From assembly GCF_022539665.2 (NCBI RefSeq), contig NC_081337.1, forward strand, positions 7,168,679-7,232,678: a DNA stretch of 64,000 bases. Reading direction: 5' to 3'. This document shows positions 13,126-23,213 of this stretch, piece by piece; the first letter of the stretch is position 1; each line of letters opens with the position of its first letter. A program made the position numbers and the translations under genes. The DNA comes from Daphnia carinata (taxonomy: Eukaryota > Arthropoda > Branchiopoda > Diplostraca > Daphniidae). Under the pieces are notes generated by a model. The model ran no database searches and was not told where the DNA came from. It saw nothing but the letters and a program-made list of their open reading frames with translations.

Positions 13126-14682
13126 AGAGAATGTTGACAACTGTTCAAGGTAAATACAATTGACACTTTCACCAGGCTGGTCTCATAGGCCCCTGTTTTC
13201 GCCACGGCTTTCTCGCACCCATTCAATGTAACTTTAGTCACGTCAGGGGAACGAATGGTTCAAGATTAGACTCCCGTGGGAGGATAGCAAAAAACAGCAG
13301 TTTCGCTTCCGGCCAAGCAGGGTGCAATTGATGAACATTTCGTGTCGCATTCTACTCAACTTTTATTTTTTTTTCCCTTTTCTTAAATTACACCTGCCCG
13401 CCCTTTTTCAGACAAAGCGTAACATCGGGGAACGCAATTGCAAATGGCATTGTTTCACTTTTGACAGATTGCATTTTGTAGTGTAAACTAACTCAACCGT
13501 TTGCCAACGGCGTATGCTCTCGGCACGTGACCTAGTTAGATAGAACGCCACAGCGTAGGGCGTAGGACTTAGGCAGGTTCAGTTAGTGCTATACGACTCT
13601 TTTTAAAAATCCCTCATTAAAAATGATTAAACGATGTTGATCGGGAGATTGGGTTTCGCGTGAGGCCACATTGCGTCATGAGTAATAGATACATGCCGGA
13701 CATCCGGAGTCTTTCCCGTTTAAAAAAATTTTTTTTTATTTTCTCTCTCGAATGGAACAAATGTGTATGTGTATTTTTTTTTGTCATTTCGGTAATTGGC
13801 ATCGGTAAATGCAATGCTATAACGTCATTTATTGTATTGTTCAATCATAATTGTGTCTCTCCTATCAAAATAACGCATTAGTCCTTGCAGAATATTTGAC
13901 GGAGCCCTTATCCCAGAGAGAACTTACTGTACACTCATACTGTAAGCGGTGAAGAGTTACGGTGCACCGTTACTTCTTCAAGCTCTGCTTGCCGTCTACA
14001 GTCCTGTTCCGCTGAGACCATTATTCAAAAGGAAGTGAAGTTTTCTAAATTACAGGGAGTAGTCCTTTTTCACGATTTATGGAAACCAATAATTTCAGCA
14101 GGTGCGTCTTTTTGATTGATTCTGTGAGTTCTATGAACTCGAGTGTAGTTTGTTTACCTTTACTTGTTGCGTGACACAGCTACATGTTCAGTACTATCAA
14201 ACCCGACCGATAGCACGAGTGTTAAGAATGAGATATCCTGTTTTCGGTTGATTTCTCCCCAGAATACTTGCTACTCTCCAAGCGGATTTGCGTTTCGAGT
14301 TGTGCAAAGTGTCTTGTGAATGGATTCAGCAATAACTGCTGGGTGTTCGAGGCCATTTGAGTTTTATTACGACACAGAAATAAGACAAAGACCATTCGTC
14401 CTGAATTTAATTCAGTGTCTTTTCCTCTTCAAAGTGTAGCCGCGCGAGGGAGCACGTCAAAGATTCATTACGACCCAAAAAACAGACCGTGCAACCAAGC
14501 GGTGAACGCGATTCAAACCCTATGTAGACAAAGATAGAGAGAATCAAGGCCACGCCCGGCTGCCTTCTCGAGTCTTCAGAGTTTCTTTACCTATCGTCTG
14601 GTTGTAGCGTGTGCGCGATGTTTCTTCAGTAACTTATTTACCTTTGCTGCCATCGTTTCTATCTACGCTCGTCGTTGTCGCC
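13126..14682. other. Intergenic region upstream of the ADAMTS gene
   Basis: No coding frame with family motifs. It should contain the promoter and 5' untranslated region of the metalloprotease gene. A TCAGT initiator-like string occurs near 13580 and TTCAGTAAC near 14625, neither with a convincing TATA box about 30 bases upstream. Confidence 0.4.
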
Positions 14683-17600
14683 ATGTCCACTTCACTCGTA
14701 CGCGCAGGATTGGTCCTTTTTGCCATTGTGGAGGTAGGTTCCTTCGTCTAATCCTGCTTTTTATAAATGAAAAAGTACTTACAATTTTTTTCTTATTAGA
14801 TTTCTTCTGGAGCAGGCGATTACTTCAGCCTATTTTCGGATTTTCGAGGTACGCTGAAATTCCATTGAGAACTCAACTTTCCCATTCATGGCGAATGTTA
14901 GTAACGAAGACTTTTTCTTTTGTTTACGTTTTTATGACAGTGTCGGGAGAGGAAGTGGTGATCGTGCGCGCGACGACGCCTGAGTTAGGAGCACAGTTTC
15001 TTCAATCTCCTCGACAACCTCAGCTGCAATTCCAGGCTTTTAATCAGTCTTACGATCTGACCCTACAACCTGTTACGACAGGTAGCCTGATATCTCCCTA
15101 TTTCACCGTCATACGCCGTGACAGGAACACAACGCAGACCATCCCAATACATTCGGTCGCCAAATGCTTTTACCGTGGACAACACGCAGCCTTCGATCTC
15201 TGTCGGAGTATGGTGAGAAAAACTTCTTTTATCAACTGAATAATAACCGTTTTTTTTCCTAGACGTTGACGTTCACCATTTTTTCAATAGAGAGGAATTG
15301 TTCTTTTATCTCCCACTGAGTTTTTGAGCGTAGAGCCGTTGCGGCTTCTCAGAAGGTCGTTGGACACTGAAAGTCACAGTCACTTGATCCGACGAATGTC
15401 ACGGAATTCTGAAAGCCGACCTCATATGTGGAAGAACAAAAAACGTGTTGAACGAAATGCCAGTTTTCGAAAGGAATCAGGTGTTACCATTGAAACGGCT
15501 GTTTTCGTGGACGCCTATCTATATAATCACATGGCTCGCGAAAATTTTCCGGACGAAACTGAACAAGAAATGACACATTTCGTGCTGGCCATGATTAATG
15601 CGGTAATTTCTAAAGTTTTATTGCTATCATCCGGCGTCCTTGTGCCGTCCGACGGCACGCAATCGCGTAAGCTCAATTTAGAGAGGCCATTCACCATGGT
15701 GTTATTTTTTGTACACTTTCAGGTGCAATTACTTTATCAGGATGACTCGTTGGGCCATCAGATCGATTTCCAGGTGCAGCGATTAGAGATGTGGACTCGT
15801 CAGCCACTAGACCTTCTACCAATTTTGGCTTCTCCATCCGGATCCACCACAGCGATTCATGGGAAACAAGGAATCCATGACATTGATCGATATCTTAATC
15901 GATTTTGGTCTGTGTTTGTTTACTTTTTTGTTTTTTATTTCGGTATTGTTCTAACTCGCTTTTTATCGTCCTACAGTCATTGGCAAAGCCGTGAAAATCC
16001 AGGTGATGACCACGATCCTGATCATTGGGACCATGCATTATTGCTAACCGGCCTAGATCTCTTTGCAATCGGTCGCGATGGATTCACGACCCACCAGGTT
16101 GTTGGTAATTACAAATGTCTTTAAGTGGCTCGGATTGCATTGATTGTGTTGCAAAAGCAAAACCAAAGCTGCGACAAAAATGGGAAGAGCTAAAGTAATG
16201 AGCAAATTTTATTTTTGCAAGGTTTGGCTCCAATCGGAGGAATGTGCACAGCGACGAGCAGTTGCACAGTCAACGAAGGAAGACATTTCGAGTCCGTATA
16301 TGTAGTGGCTCATGAAATAGGACACAGGTATTACAGGATGAAAGAAAAGTATCAAAATAGTTGTTAACTTTTAAAATTATGACAAGTCTGGGTATGAAAC
16401 ACGATGGACGAGAGGCCGGTAATGACTGCGACTCAGGCAGTTTTTTAATGTCACCTACACTAGGCAGTGGAAAAACGCAATGGTCACCCTGCAGTAAACA
16501 CTATCTCGATGCTTTCCTCAAGTAGTGTTTTTAAAGTTTCGTAACGTGTTAATGAGTATCGATTAAACGACTGTTTTTGTAGCACTAGGCAAGCAGAGTG
16601 TTTACGGGATAGAAGCTGGACCTCTCAACGATTGGATCATAACGCGTCCGCGTCGCTCCCAGGCGAGCGTTTTACAGCTGATCAGCAATGTTGGTTTTTA
16701 TTCTGCGTGTTAATGTATTATCTCGTAGGCAGGTTCTGAAATTATGACTTATTGTACAGGTATGTTAAGGTATGGTCGAGAAAGCCGACGAAACACTCAA
16801 AGACCCTTGAACGAAATATGCCGTGATCTTCGTTGTACAAAAGTTCCTCCGAGACTTGCTCGTCAAAGTGGCACCAGCTTGGTGTCATATGGATCTCATC
16901 CAGCTTTGGAAGGGACAGCCTGTGGCGAAGGCATGGTAAGTTCTGCCATATCTCTGTCTAACTTTGTCTAATTTACCAACTAAAATATTAGTGGTGTCGA
17001 AGAAGCCGTTGCTCTTCGCGAATCCGAATGCAAAACTTTGATGCGGACACTACCTCACACGCCAATAGTGAACATCCATCGTGGTCCGTTGTTACGCCGT
17101 GTGCTTCCGGTTGCCTGTATGGCGCGAATTCGTTGAGCAGTGGTAGTATGGCTATATCTACTCACATTCAAAATTGTAAATACAAGTAAGTTTACGTTAT
17201 ATAATAAAATGGGTAGAAATTCACTTTTAAAAGTCACTTTCCCGCAGTTCACCGTGTGATAATGTTTCAATCCGCTATCGAACGTGCGATGGATCACAAG
17301 TATTGAAGTTTGTATTTCTTTGTTAAAAGATGTGTTATGTAACGTTTTTCTATATTAGTTGTGTTTGAACGTCACCCGTACAACAATCCAGCAGTATTCC
17401 GACGATGTTTGCTACCAGGCTGCGCAACAAAATTCTTCTATTTTACCGAAAGGCATCCAACAGCTCAGCGTGGATGGCAAGGCTTCTTCATTATTTAATC
17501 AGTACAACAAATATTGATCAAGACGATTCCCTTCCACAGCGTATCGGTCGTGCCAAGTATGGTGTTATTTGAGATCAGGTGGAATGACTTCTTCTTCAGG

Positions 17601-18729
17601 ATGGATATATCCTGATGGTACACAGTGTCAAACTGGATCAAACGCGCAGTACGGCCGTAACGTAAATCGCATAAAAGTGGCTACTCTTTGCCTCTCCGGG
17701 AGATGCCAAGTCAGTATTACATTTATCTGCGTACTAGTTATCATTCGGTTTAGCTTACACGTATTTGATCTGTGTAGGAATTTTCGTGCGATTATAGCTC
17801 GATGCACCAGTTGCATGCAGATGTTTGTCGGACTGAGGAACCGGCAGAATCCAACATCGTTTATGACTATTCATTTCCACAAGGCAAACCAGTGGCCTTC
17901 AAATACAGTGGAAATACATATTATCCATCTCGTATTATCCTTCCTGAAACTTCCAAACATTTTGCTTCTCAGTCGATGTATCCACCAGCACCGATAGCTG
18001 CATATCCATCTCAAACTGCCATATTTGCAACAGCAGACGAGACCTCTCTATTAAATCTAAACGTCTCAAACAACAGTAGGATGGAAAGTGTTTGGAGTCC
18101 GTGGAAAACGATCAGCTCTTGTCGATCAGGGTGTCTTTTTTCGTCAAAAGGATTACGGTTAGTTCAACGGATTTGTGAGAGTGGAACATGTTATTTAGGT
18201 TCTAGTAGCAGCGTCCAGCTTTGCATACCGACGGAACAGGTTAAGATGCAATTCCTTTTGTTTCATCTTAATTCTATTGGTCTTATTTATACGTATATCT
18301 CAGGAATGTCCAGAATACCAACCCATTACATCATTTGCCGATCAAGTTTGTCGGCAACAGCACTGGTCGGACCTTCATCGGGGAATTCAGCTGACAGGTT
18401 TTCATTTGCAGATTTTCTTTGCTTGTAATAGGTTCTATTATTATTTTCGTAACAGAACGCTTAAAAGATGCATGTGTCGTGCAATGCCGTAATCCACGGT
18501 CTGGTGAGCTTACTGCAGCTGTTGGTGAGACAGGTTGGTTTCCCTCGGGAACTTTATGCAATCTGCTGAAACCGGCATATTGTCTCAGCGGACGCTGTGT
18601 TGTAAGTGTTTTTGGATATTTTCTCATGCCCAAGCTAGCTAACACGTTCAACGCCTTCTACAAATTATTTAAGAGATTTTTCCCTTTTCTCTGACGTAGG
18701 AGTTTGATGAGGATGGAATACCGAAGTGA
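14683..18729 (+). CDS. ADAMTS-type secreted zinc metalloprotease, 18 exons, about 928 aa
   Basis: Extracellular-matrix protease of the M12B (adamalysin) family. Exons: 14683-14733, 14800-14848, 14941-15212, 15291-15602, 15723-15907, 15977-16104, 16222-16327, 16387-16521, 16583-16689, 16760-16935, 16992-17185, 17248-17299, 17359-17476, 17540-17709, 17778-18239, 18304-18397, 18456-18601, 18700-18729, summing to 2787 bases. A signal peptide (MSTSLVRAGLVLFAIVE) is followed by an M12B prodomain (CFYRGQHAAFDLC) and a basic furin-like site (KNKKR). The catalytic domain carries HEIGHSLGMKHD with zinc ligands H363, H367, H373 and catalytic E364, then a Met-turn (SFLMSP). Cysteine-rich, disintegrin-like and thrombospondin-like segments follow (WSPWKTISSCRSGC). 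The intron after 17476 would be GC-AG. The stop at 18727 overlaps a strong donor (GAA|GTGAGT at 18726), so a further exon is possible. No close subtype is assigned. Confidence 0.9.
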
Positions 18730-20491
18730 GTTTGGTCTGGATTACTAACTCCATCCTGATGTGCTTAAAATGCCTAGGCAATCGAAATTTTTTCCAAATA
18801 TGTAGCGTGAATTTATCCCCTGTAGAGTTTCACATGGCCTGCATTGTTGAGTCCTATCCGTAGTCAAGCAACATACCCTTGGCTCTCAATTGACCTTCGT
18901 TAGGTCGTCTTCGAATCTGTGTCTGGCTTTCTGTAAATTGTGTGATTTTCAGCCAACTCAACAAATGTAACTTTTGGCAAATTTTCAGGGGAAAATTAAG
19001 GGGATGTCCAAGAAATTCCGTTCTCTTTTTCCTTAAATTTGTTGTTATTTTATCCTAAGGATTTCAAATAATTACTTTGCTTTATATGAATTACACTAAA
19101 AAATTTAATGGAAAACACGAAAATTGACTTTATTTTACGTGAAGGTGAATTTTTTCAATAAACATAAATAACATGCCCAATTAGCGCGCTAGTACGCTGT
19201 AGTGCTAGTGTGATGCAGCAAAGTAATCGTCAAATTTCATTAACGACTGATTTGAAGGTAAAACAAATCATCGCCACTAGAGAGGGTCTTCCCACTTTGC
19301 AATTTTTTACAAAATTTTTAATTGTGACCATCGACAGAAATCCCACGGCATAATAAATAATGAACGCTGATTTCGATCAAGTTATTTCTTTTCCCAGAAC
19401 CAGCCATTTAAAAAAAATCTAAGTTTGTTTACATTTAGTTCAAAAACTGTAAGAATAAAGTTAACTGTCTTAATGACAATAATGGATGACAGTTTTTGAA
19501 CGAAACGTAAACACAAATTGTTAATTTAAAAAAACGGTTCGTTTAGCGAGAAAACCAATCACTGAATCGGAATCAGCATTCAATTTTGATTATACAGTGG
19601 GATTTTTGTTGAATTCAAAGAGATGTCCATTTTGGCCGATTTTTACAAAAGTGGGAAGGCTATAGCCTTCTCACTTTTTCATTTTTGGCCAAATTTAAAA
19701 TTTGGCTTAAAATACACGATTTCGATTCTGAATTGGATGCTGATCACAGAAATCGTGTTTATTTTTCAATGAGCTTTGTAGTTTTTTAAATAAATGTAAA
19801 GAACGTAAAATAAGAAAAGTCGGGCTTATTTTACTAGTCGGGCTTAACATTTTTTTCTGCAAAAACTGACACTCATCGGAATTAGTTGAATATCCCAGGG
19901 TATACTCAAAATTGAATGCTGATTCAGGTAAAACTGTCCTTAAGTCTCCTTAAGTCAACCGTTTTTGAAATATACCACAAAAACTAATGTGCCAGTACGC
20001 GACGTCTCCCTAATGAAAAATCGCGCTATTGCTGGCGCAAATCGTTTATTAAAAAAACTATTAGTCCCATTGAAAAATAAACTTGATTTCCATGATTACC
20101 ATTCAAACCTGAACCGAAATTGTGTATACTCATTGCTATGTTAAAGATTTTTGAAAAATACGTAATTGATGGAAAAGTCGGGTTTATTTTTTTTGTCGGG
20201 CTTATTTTCAGTTACGGCAAAATTTAAAATTTGTCTTAAGATGCATCGTTTCGATCGGGAATAGAATGGCAATTGTGAAAATTAAGTTACTTAATTTTTC
20301 ATTAGTTTTACATTTATTCAAAAAAACATAAAATAAAGTTGCTGTGCTTATAGCCCATTGTTTCCGTTTATTTCAAAAACGGCTCGTTCGACGAGAAAAC
20401 AAATCACTTAATCAAGATCAGCGTTCAATTCTGATGATACCGTGTGATTTTTGTTCAATTTCAAGAGATGTCGTTTTTTGCCGATTTTGAC

Positions 20492-20523
20492 AAAAGTGGG
20501 AAGGCTATAGCCTTCCCACTTTT
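20492..20523. repeat. Perfect 32-base palindrome
   Basis: AAAAGTGGGAAGGCTA is followed immediately by its exact reverse complement. The matching site in the other repeat copy (19647-19678) has the same palindrome with one mismatch (CTTCTCAC instead of CTTCCCAC). Confidence 0.95.
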
Positions 20524-20664
20524 TCATTTTTGGCCAAATTTCAAATTTAGCTTGAAATACATGATTTCGATTCAGAATTGAATGCTGATCACGGAAATCA
20601 AGTTTATTTTTCGGTAAGCTCAATAGTTTTTTAAATAAACGTAAAAAACGGAAAAATAAAAAAA

Positions 20665-21055
20665 GTGGGGGTTATTTTATCGGGCTTAAAATTTATTTCT
20701 GTAAAAACTGACACTTATCGGAATTGGTTGAATATCACAAGATATACTCAAAATTAAATGCTGATTCGGGGAACATTGCTAATTTTTCTTTAAGTCAATC
20801 GTTTTTCAAATACACCGAATATTGGACACAATGCTAGCGCGCCAGTACGCTATAGCGCTAGCGCGATACAGCAGAAATATTCGGTGTATGCCCAGAATGG
20901 TTTTCTTAATGAAAAAAATAACAATTTTATCGGAATCAGCATTCAATTTTAAGTATATCCTGTGATATTCAACCAATTCCGATGAGTGTCAGTTTTTACA
21001 GTAAAAATTTTTAAGCCCCATTAAATAAGCCCGACTTTTCTTACTTTTTCGTTTT
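20665..21055. repeat. Large inverted repeat (foldback) with GC-rich centre
   Basis: The left arm runs from about 20665 to 20828 and the right arm from about 20883 to 21055, the right arm reading as a diverged reverse complement of the left. The inner 13 bases match exactly (TACACCGAATATT, 20813-20825, against AATATTCGGTGTA). The 50-60-base centre holds smaller palindromic strings (GCTAGCGCGCC, TATAGCGCTAGCGCG). Arm ends are approximate because identity falls off gradually. Confidence 0.8.
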
Positions 21056-21279
21056 TCGCTATACCCTTTTTCCTCAAATTGGTGGTGTCAAATTCGTGGA
21101 CTTTTCCACAGGAGATCAGGGGCATCGGGAAATTTCGAATAGAAATTTATCTGGATAATATGAAACTGGGTTTGCCGTGGGTTCCTTCGTAACGTGAGTT
21201 TGTATTGACCGATACATAGAAGATACAAATTAGAAAAGCACAGCTTTATGACATTAAAACGCCAGCGCTACATGTGTGG

Positions 21280-22445
21280 CTAACGAATTCTGAAACCCGA
21301 AAATGTCGTGTATCCCCTTCCACCATTGTTGGTTTCGTGCAAATTCCCTGAAGAAAAGAACATATCGAGTAACTTTAGAAAAGAAACTCTTACAAAAAAA
21401 GCGTTTGAATATTGTATATAAATACTATTACACTAACCTTCCTGCAATACGAGATAGACTCTGTCGCCCTGGTTGAGTGCTAAAATAGCCGTATTGGAAC
21501 CACTTTGGTATCCGTTGGTATCTCCCCATGCCGAAATCACCTCTTGATTGTTCTTTACCAAAGACAGCCTGTAAAACAAAGTTGTTTAGATTGTTTATAA
21601 TTCTTTTCAATTCAAAATTTAGGTAAAATCGCTCCATTTTGACTAACTTGAATTGTCTTGTTTGCGACGAAAGCCCATGGAAAGTAAAAAAATAAAGTCC
21701 TGGATAGTAGCAAACAAACTCGCTGCGATCTGGATACCAACCGTACCCAACGTCGGTCAACGTAAAATCAAATCGAACTTGGGTTATTCCGACACGAGTA
21801 AAATCTGACGCTCGAGCAGCACTGAATGCCACGGAATCTGCTGCCACTGAACCTGGAGGAAGTTGTGTGGATCCAGGCACAACACCTCCACTAGGGAATA
21901 CTCCGCCGTTGTTTGGAAATCCTCCAACTGGACCCGGTTGGCCAAACGCCCCAACTTGACCCGGTTGCCCGAAGATTCCAACTTGCCCTGGTTGTCCAAA
22001 GCCTGCACCTTGTCCTCCAGGATAGAAAGATTTATCTGCTTGTCCTACTCCAGGAGTGAACTGGAACCCATTGTCCGGATTCAAATTGTTCCCGGCTCCT
22101 CCAAAGGAATTGCTGCCAAAGGAGTTCCCGAACGAACCACCCTGACCTAGCGGTGTGCTAAACTGTTTTCCCAGTGTGTTTGTTACTGAACGTGTTAGGG
22201 TAACGTTTTTCGTGCTCGGTGGCGAAAGGAGGCCAGGATCTATAGCTTCAACGTCTCTGATTTTATCCACCCGTATTGGTCTGGTAGTTGTAGCAGATCT
22301 CCTGGCGATCGTCTCACCATTCGGTTTGACTTGATCGGCATGGCAGGATAACGCAATCAAGGCAAGAATAAACGGACTGTATCTGTAAGAAGATTTCGTT
22401 AATAAAAATTTGACTTTAAAAATGTCAAGAGACTTACGGAGACAT
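21280..22445 (-). CDS. Secreted C1q-domain protein with Gly/Pro/Gln repeats, 313 aa
   Basis: Likely an extracellular trimeric binding protein of the C1q/TNF superfamily. The ligand is unknown. Exons on the minus strand: 22445-22438, 22382-21648, 21568-21438, 21347-21280, summing to 942 bases. The first coding exon is only eight bases (ATGTCTCC). Joined to exon 2 it gives MSPYSPFILALIALSCHA, a signal peptide, which supports this start. Residues about 80-165 are rich in Gly, Asn, Pro and Gln, with three tandem nine-residue units of the form FGQPGQVGx. This is flexible and collagen-like in composition but lacks a regular Gly-X-Y pattern. The C1q domain covers about 188-313: VAFSAARAS at its start, GLYFFTFHG in the middle, AWGDTNG and YTTFSGF at the end, close to the usual length. 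The upstream TATA box supports the model. Confidence 0.92.
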
Positions 22446-22496
22446 ATTCGGTGATGGACGTCTGGAGGACTGTGCGTGACAGTCGACTTCTTTTAG

Positions 22497-22505
22497 CCTT
22501 ATATA
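22497..22505 (-). promoter_or_regulatory. TATA box of the C1q-domain gene
   Basis: Minus-strand TATATAAGG lies 52 bases upstream of the start codon, leaving room for transcription to begin near 22470 with a very short 5' untranslated region. Confidence 0.7.
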
Positions 22506-22948
22506 TGATGGATGACCAATGCCTCCCCATATCTTTGTACTTTCTCTCTGGTACACAACCGAACGTTCTTCCTCCTGTTCTGTTGAGAGGCCTTCTCTGT
22601 TGACTCGAAACGAAAGTGTAAGTCTACCTAGTGGGGCGGGGAAAGAGGAAACAAGGTGACATCGGGAAACCCAATGTCCGGGAATAAAAAAGAAATTTCT
22701 TAAGTAACTCAAACAAATTTCTTGCTGCGTTCCAAAGAAACGATCACGTGTTATCGAAAGGACATTGAAAGGTTGCATGATTTTCTTTCTTAATTCCCAT
22801 AGACTTAAAAAAAAAAGCATTCGTGCTTCGGAGCGCAGGGCGGATGCTTTGAATAGATGAAAAGAGTTAAAGAAGAAGATTAGCTTCACTTTCTATTATG
22901 AAAAGACGTTGAAGGGCGGATAGCCTGATACCCAGCGTTTTGTTTGCT

Positions 22949-23008
22949 AAGGCACGAAGCACGCTAAACCTCGGCTCCGGTCGGCCGTTCGACCGGAAAC
23001 GGTGCCTT
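22949..23008. other. 60-base GC-rich hairpin between the C1q and septin genes
   Basis: AAGGCAC (22949-22955) pairs with GTGCCTT (23002-23008), and CCGGTCG (22977-22983) pairs with CGACCGG (22990-22996) around a six-base loop. It is GC-rich compared with its surroundings. It could be a structured transcript part, a regulatory site or a decayed element. Nothing favours one. Confidence 0.45.
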
Positions 23009-23213
23009 TCGTTCTGACGACCCGTCTTGCGTCATCCGAGAAGAAAGTATTTTTCCCTGGTCAATTCACGAACATGGTTCTTGTTTGCATAACTCTAGAA
23101 ACATATGATTCGCAGCGTCTTATTTTTATACTGGTCAAAAACTCTCATCCATCTCAAACACACTAGGGAAAAAAGAAGTAGAAATTATTATTTGTTTGTT
23201 AAAATTGGGTGCA

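Larger units (their letters stand above)
19060..21060. repeat. Island of diverged 845-base direct repeats and foldback sequences
   Basis: Two diverged direct copies lie 845 bases apart: the same string starts at 19535 and 20380, GTGGGAAGG at 19651 and 20496, and CCAGTACGC near 19994 and 20840. Traces of an earlier copy end near 19230 (TAGTACGCTGTAGTGC) and a further partial copy of the AAATTT-GCTTAAAAT part lies near 20220-20340. An inverted partial copy occupies about 20883-21060. Shared blocks include GTCGGGCTTATTTT, ACTGACACTCATCGGAATT and AATTGAATGCTGATCA. I find no open frame with transposase motifs, so this looks like a nonautonomous or satellite-like element. It fills the space between the 3' ends of the ADAMTS and C1q genes. 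Confidence 0.85.
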
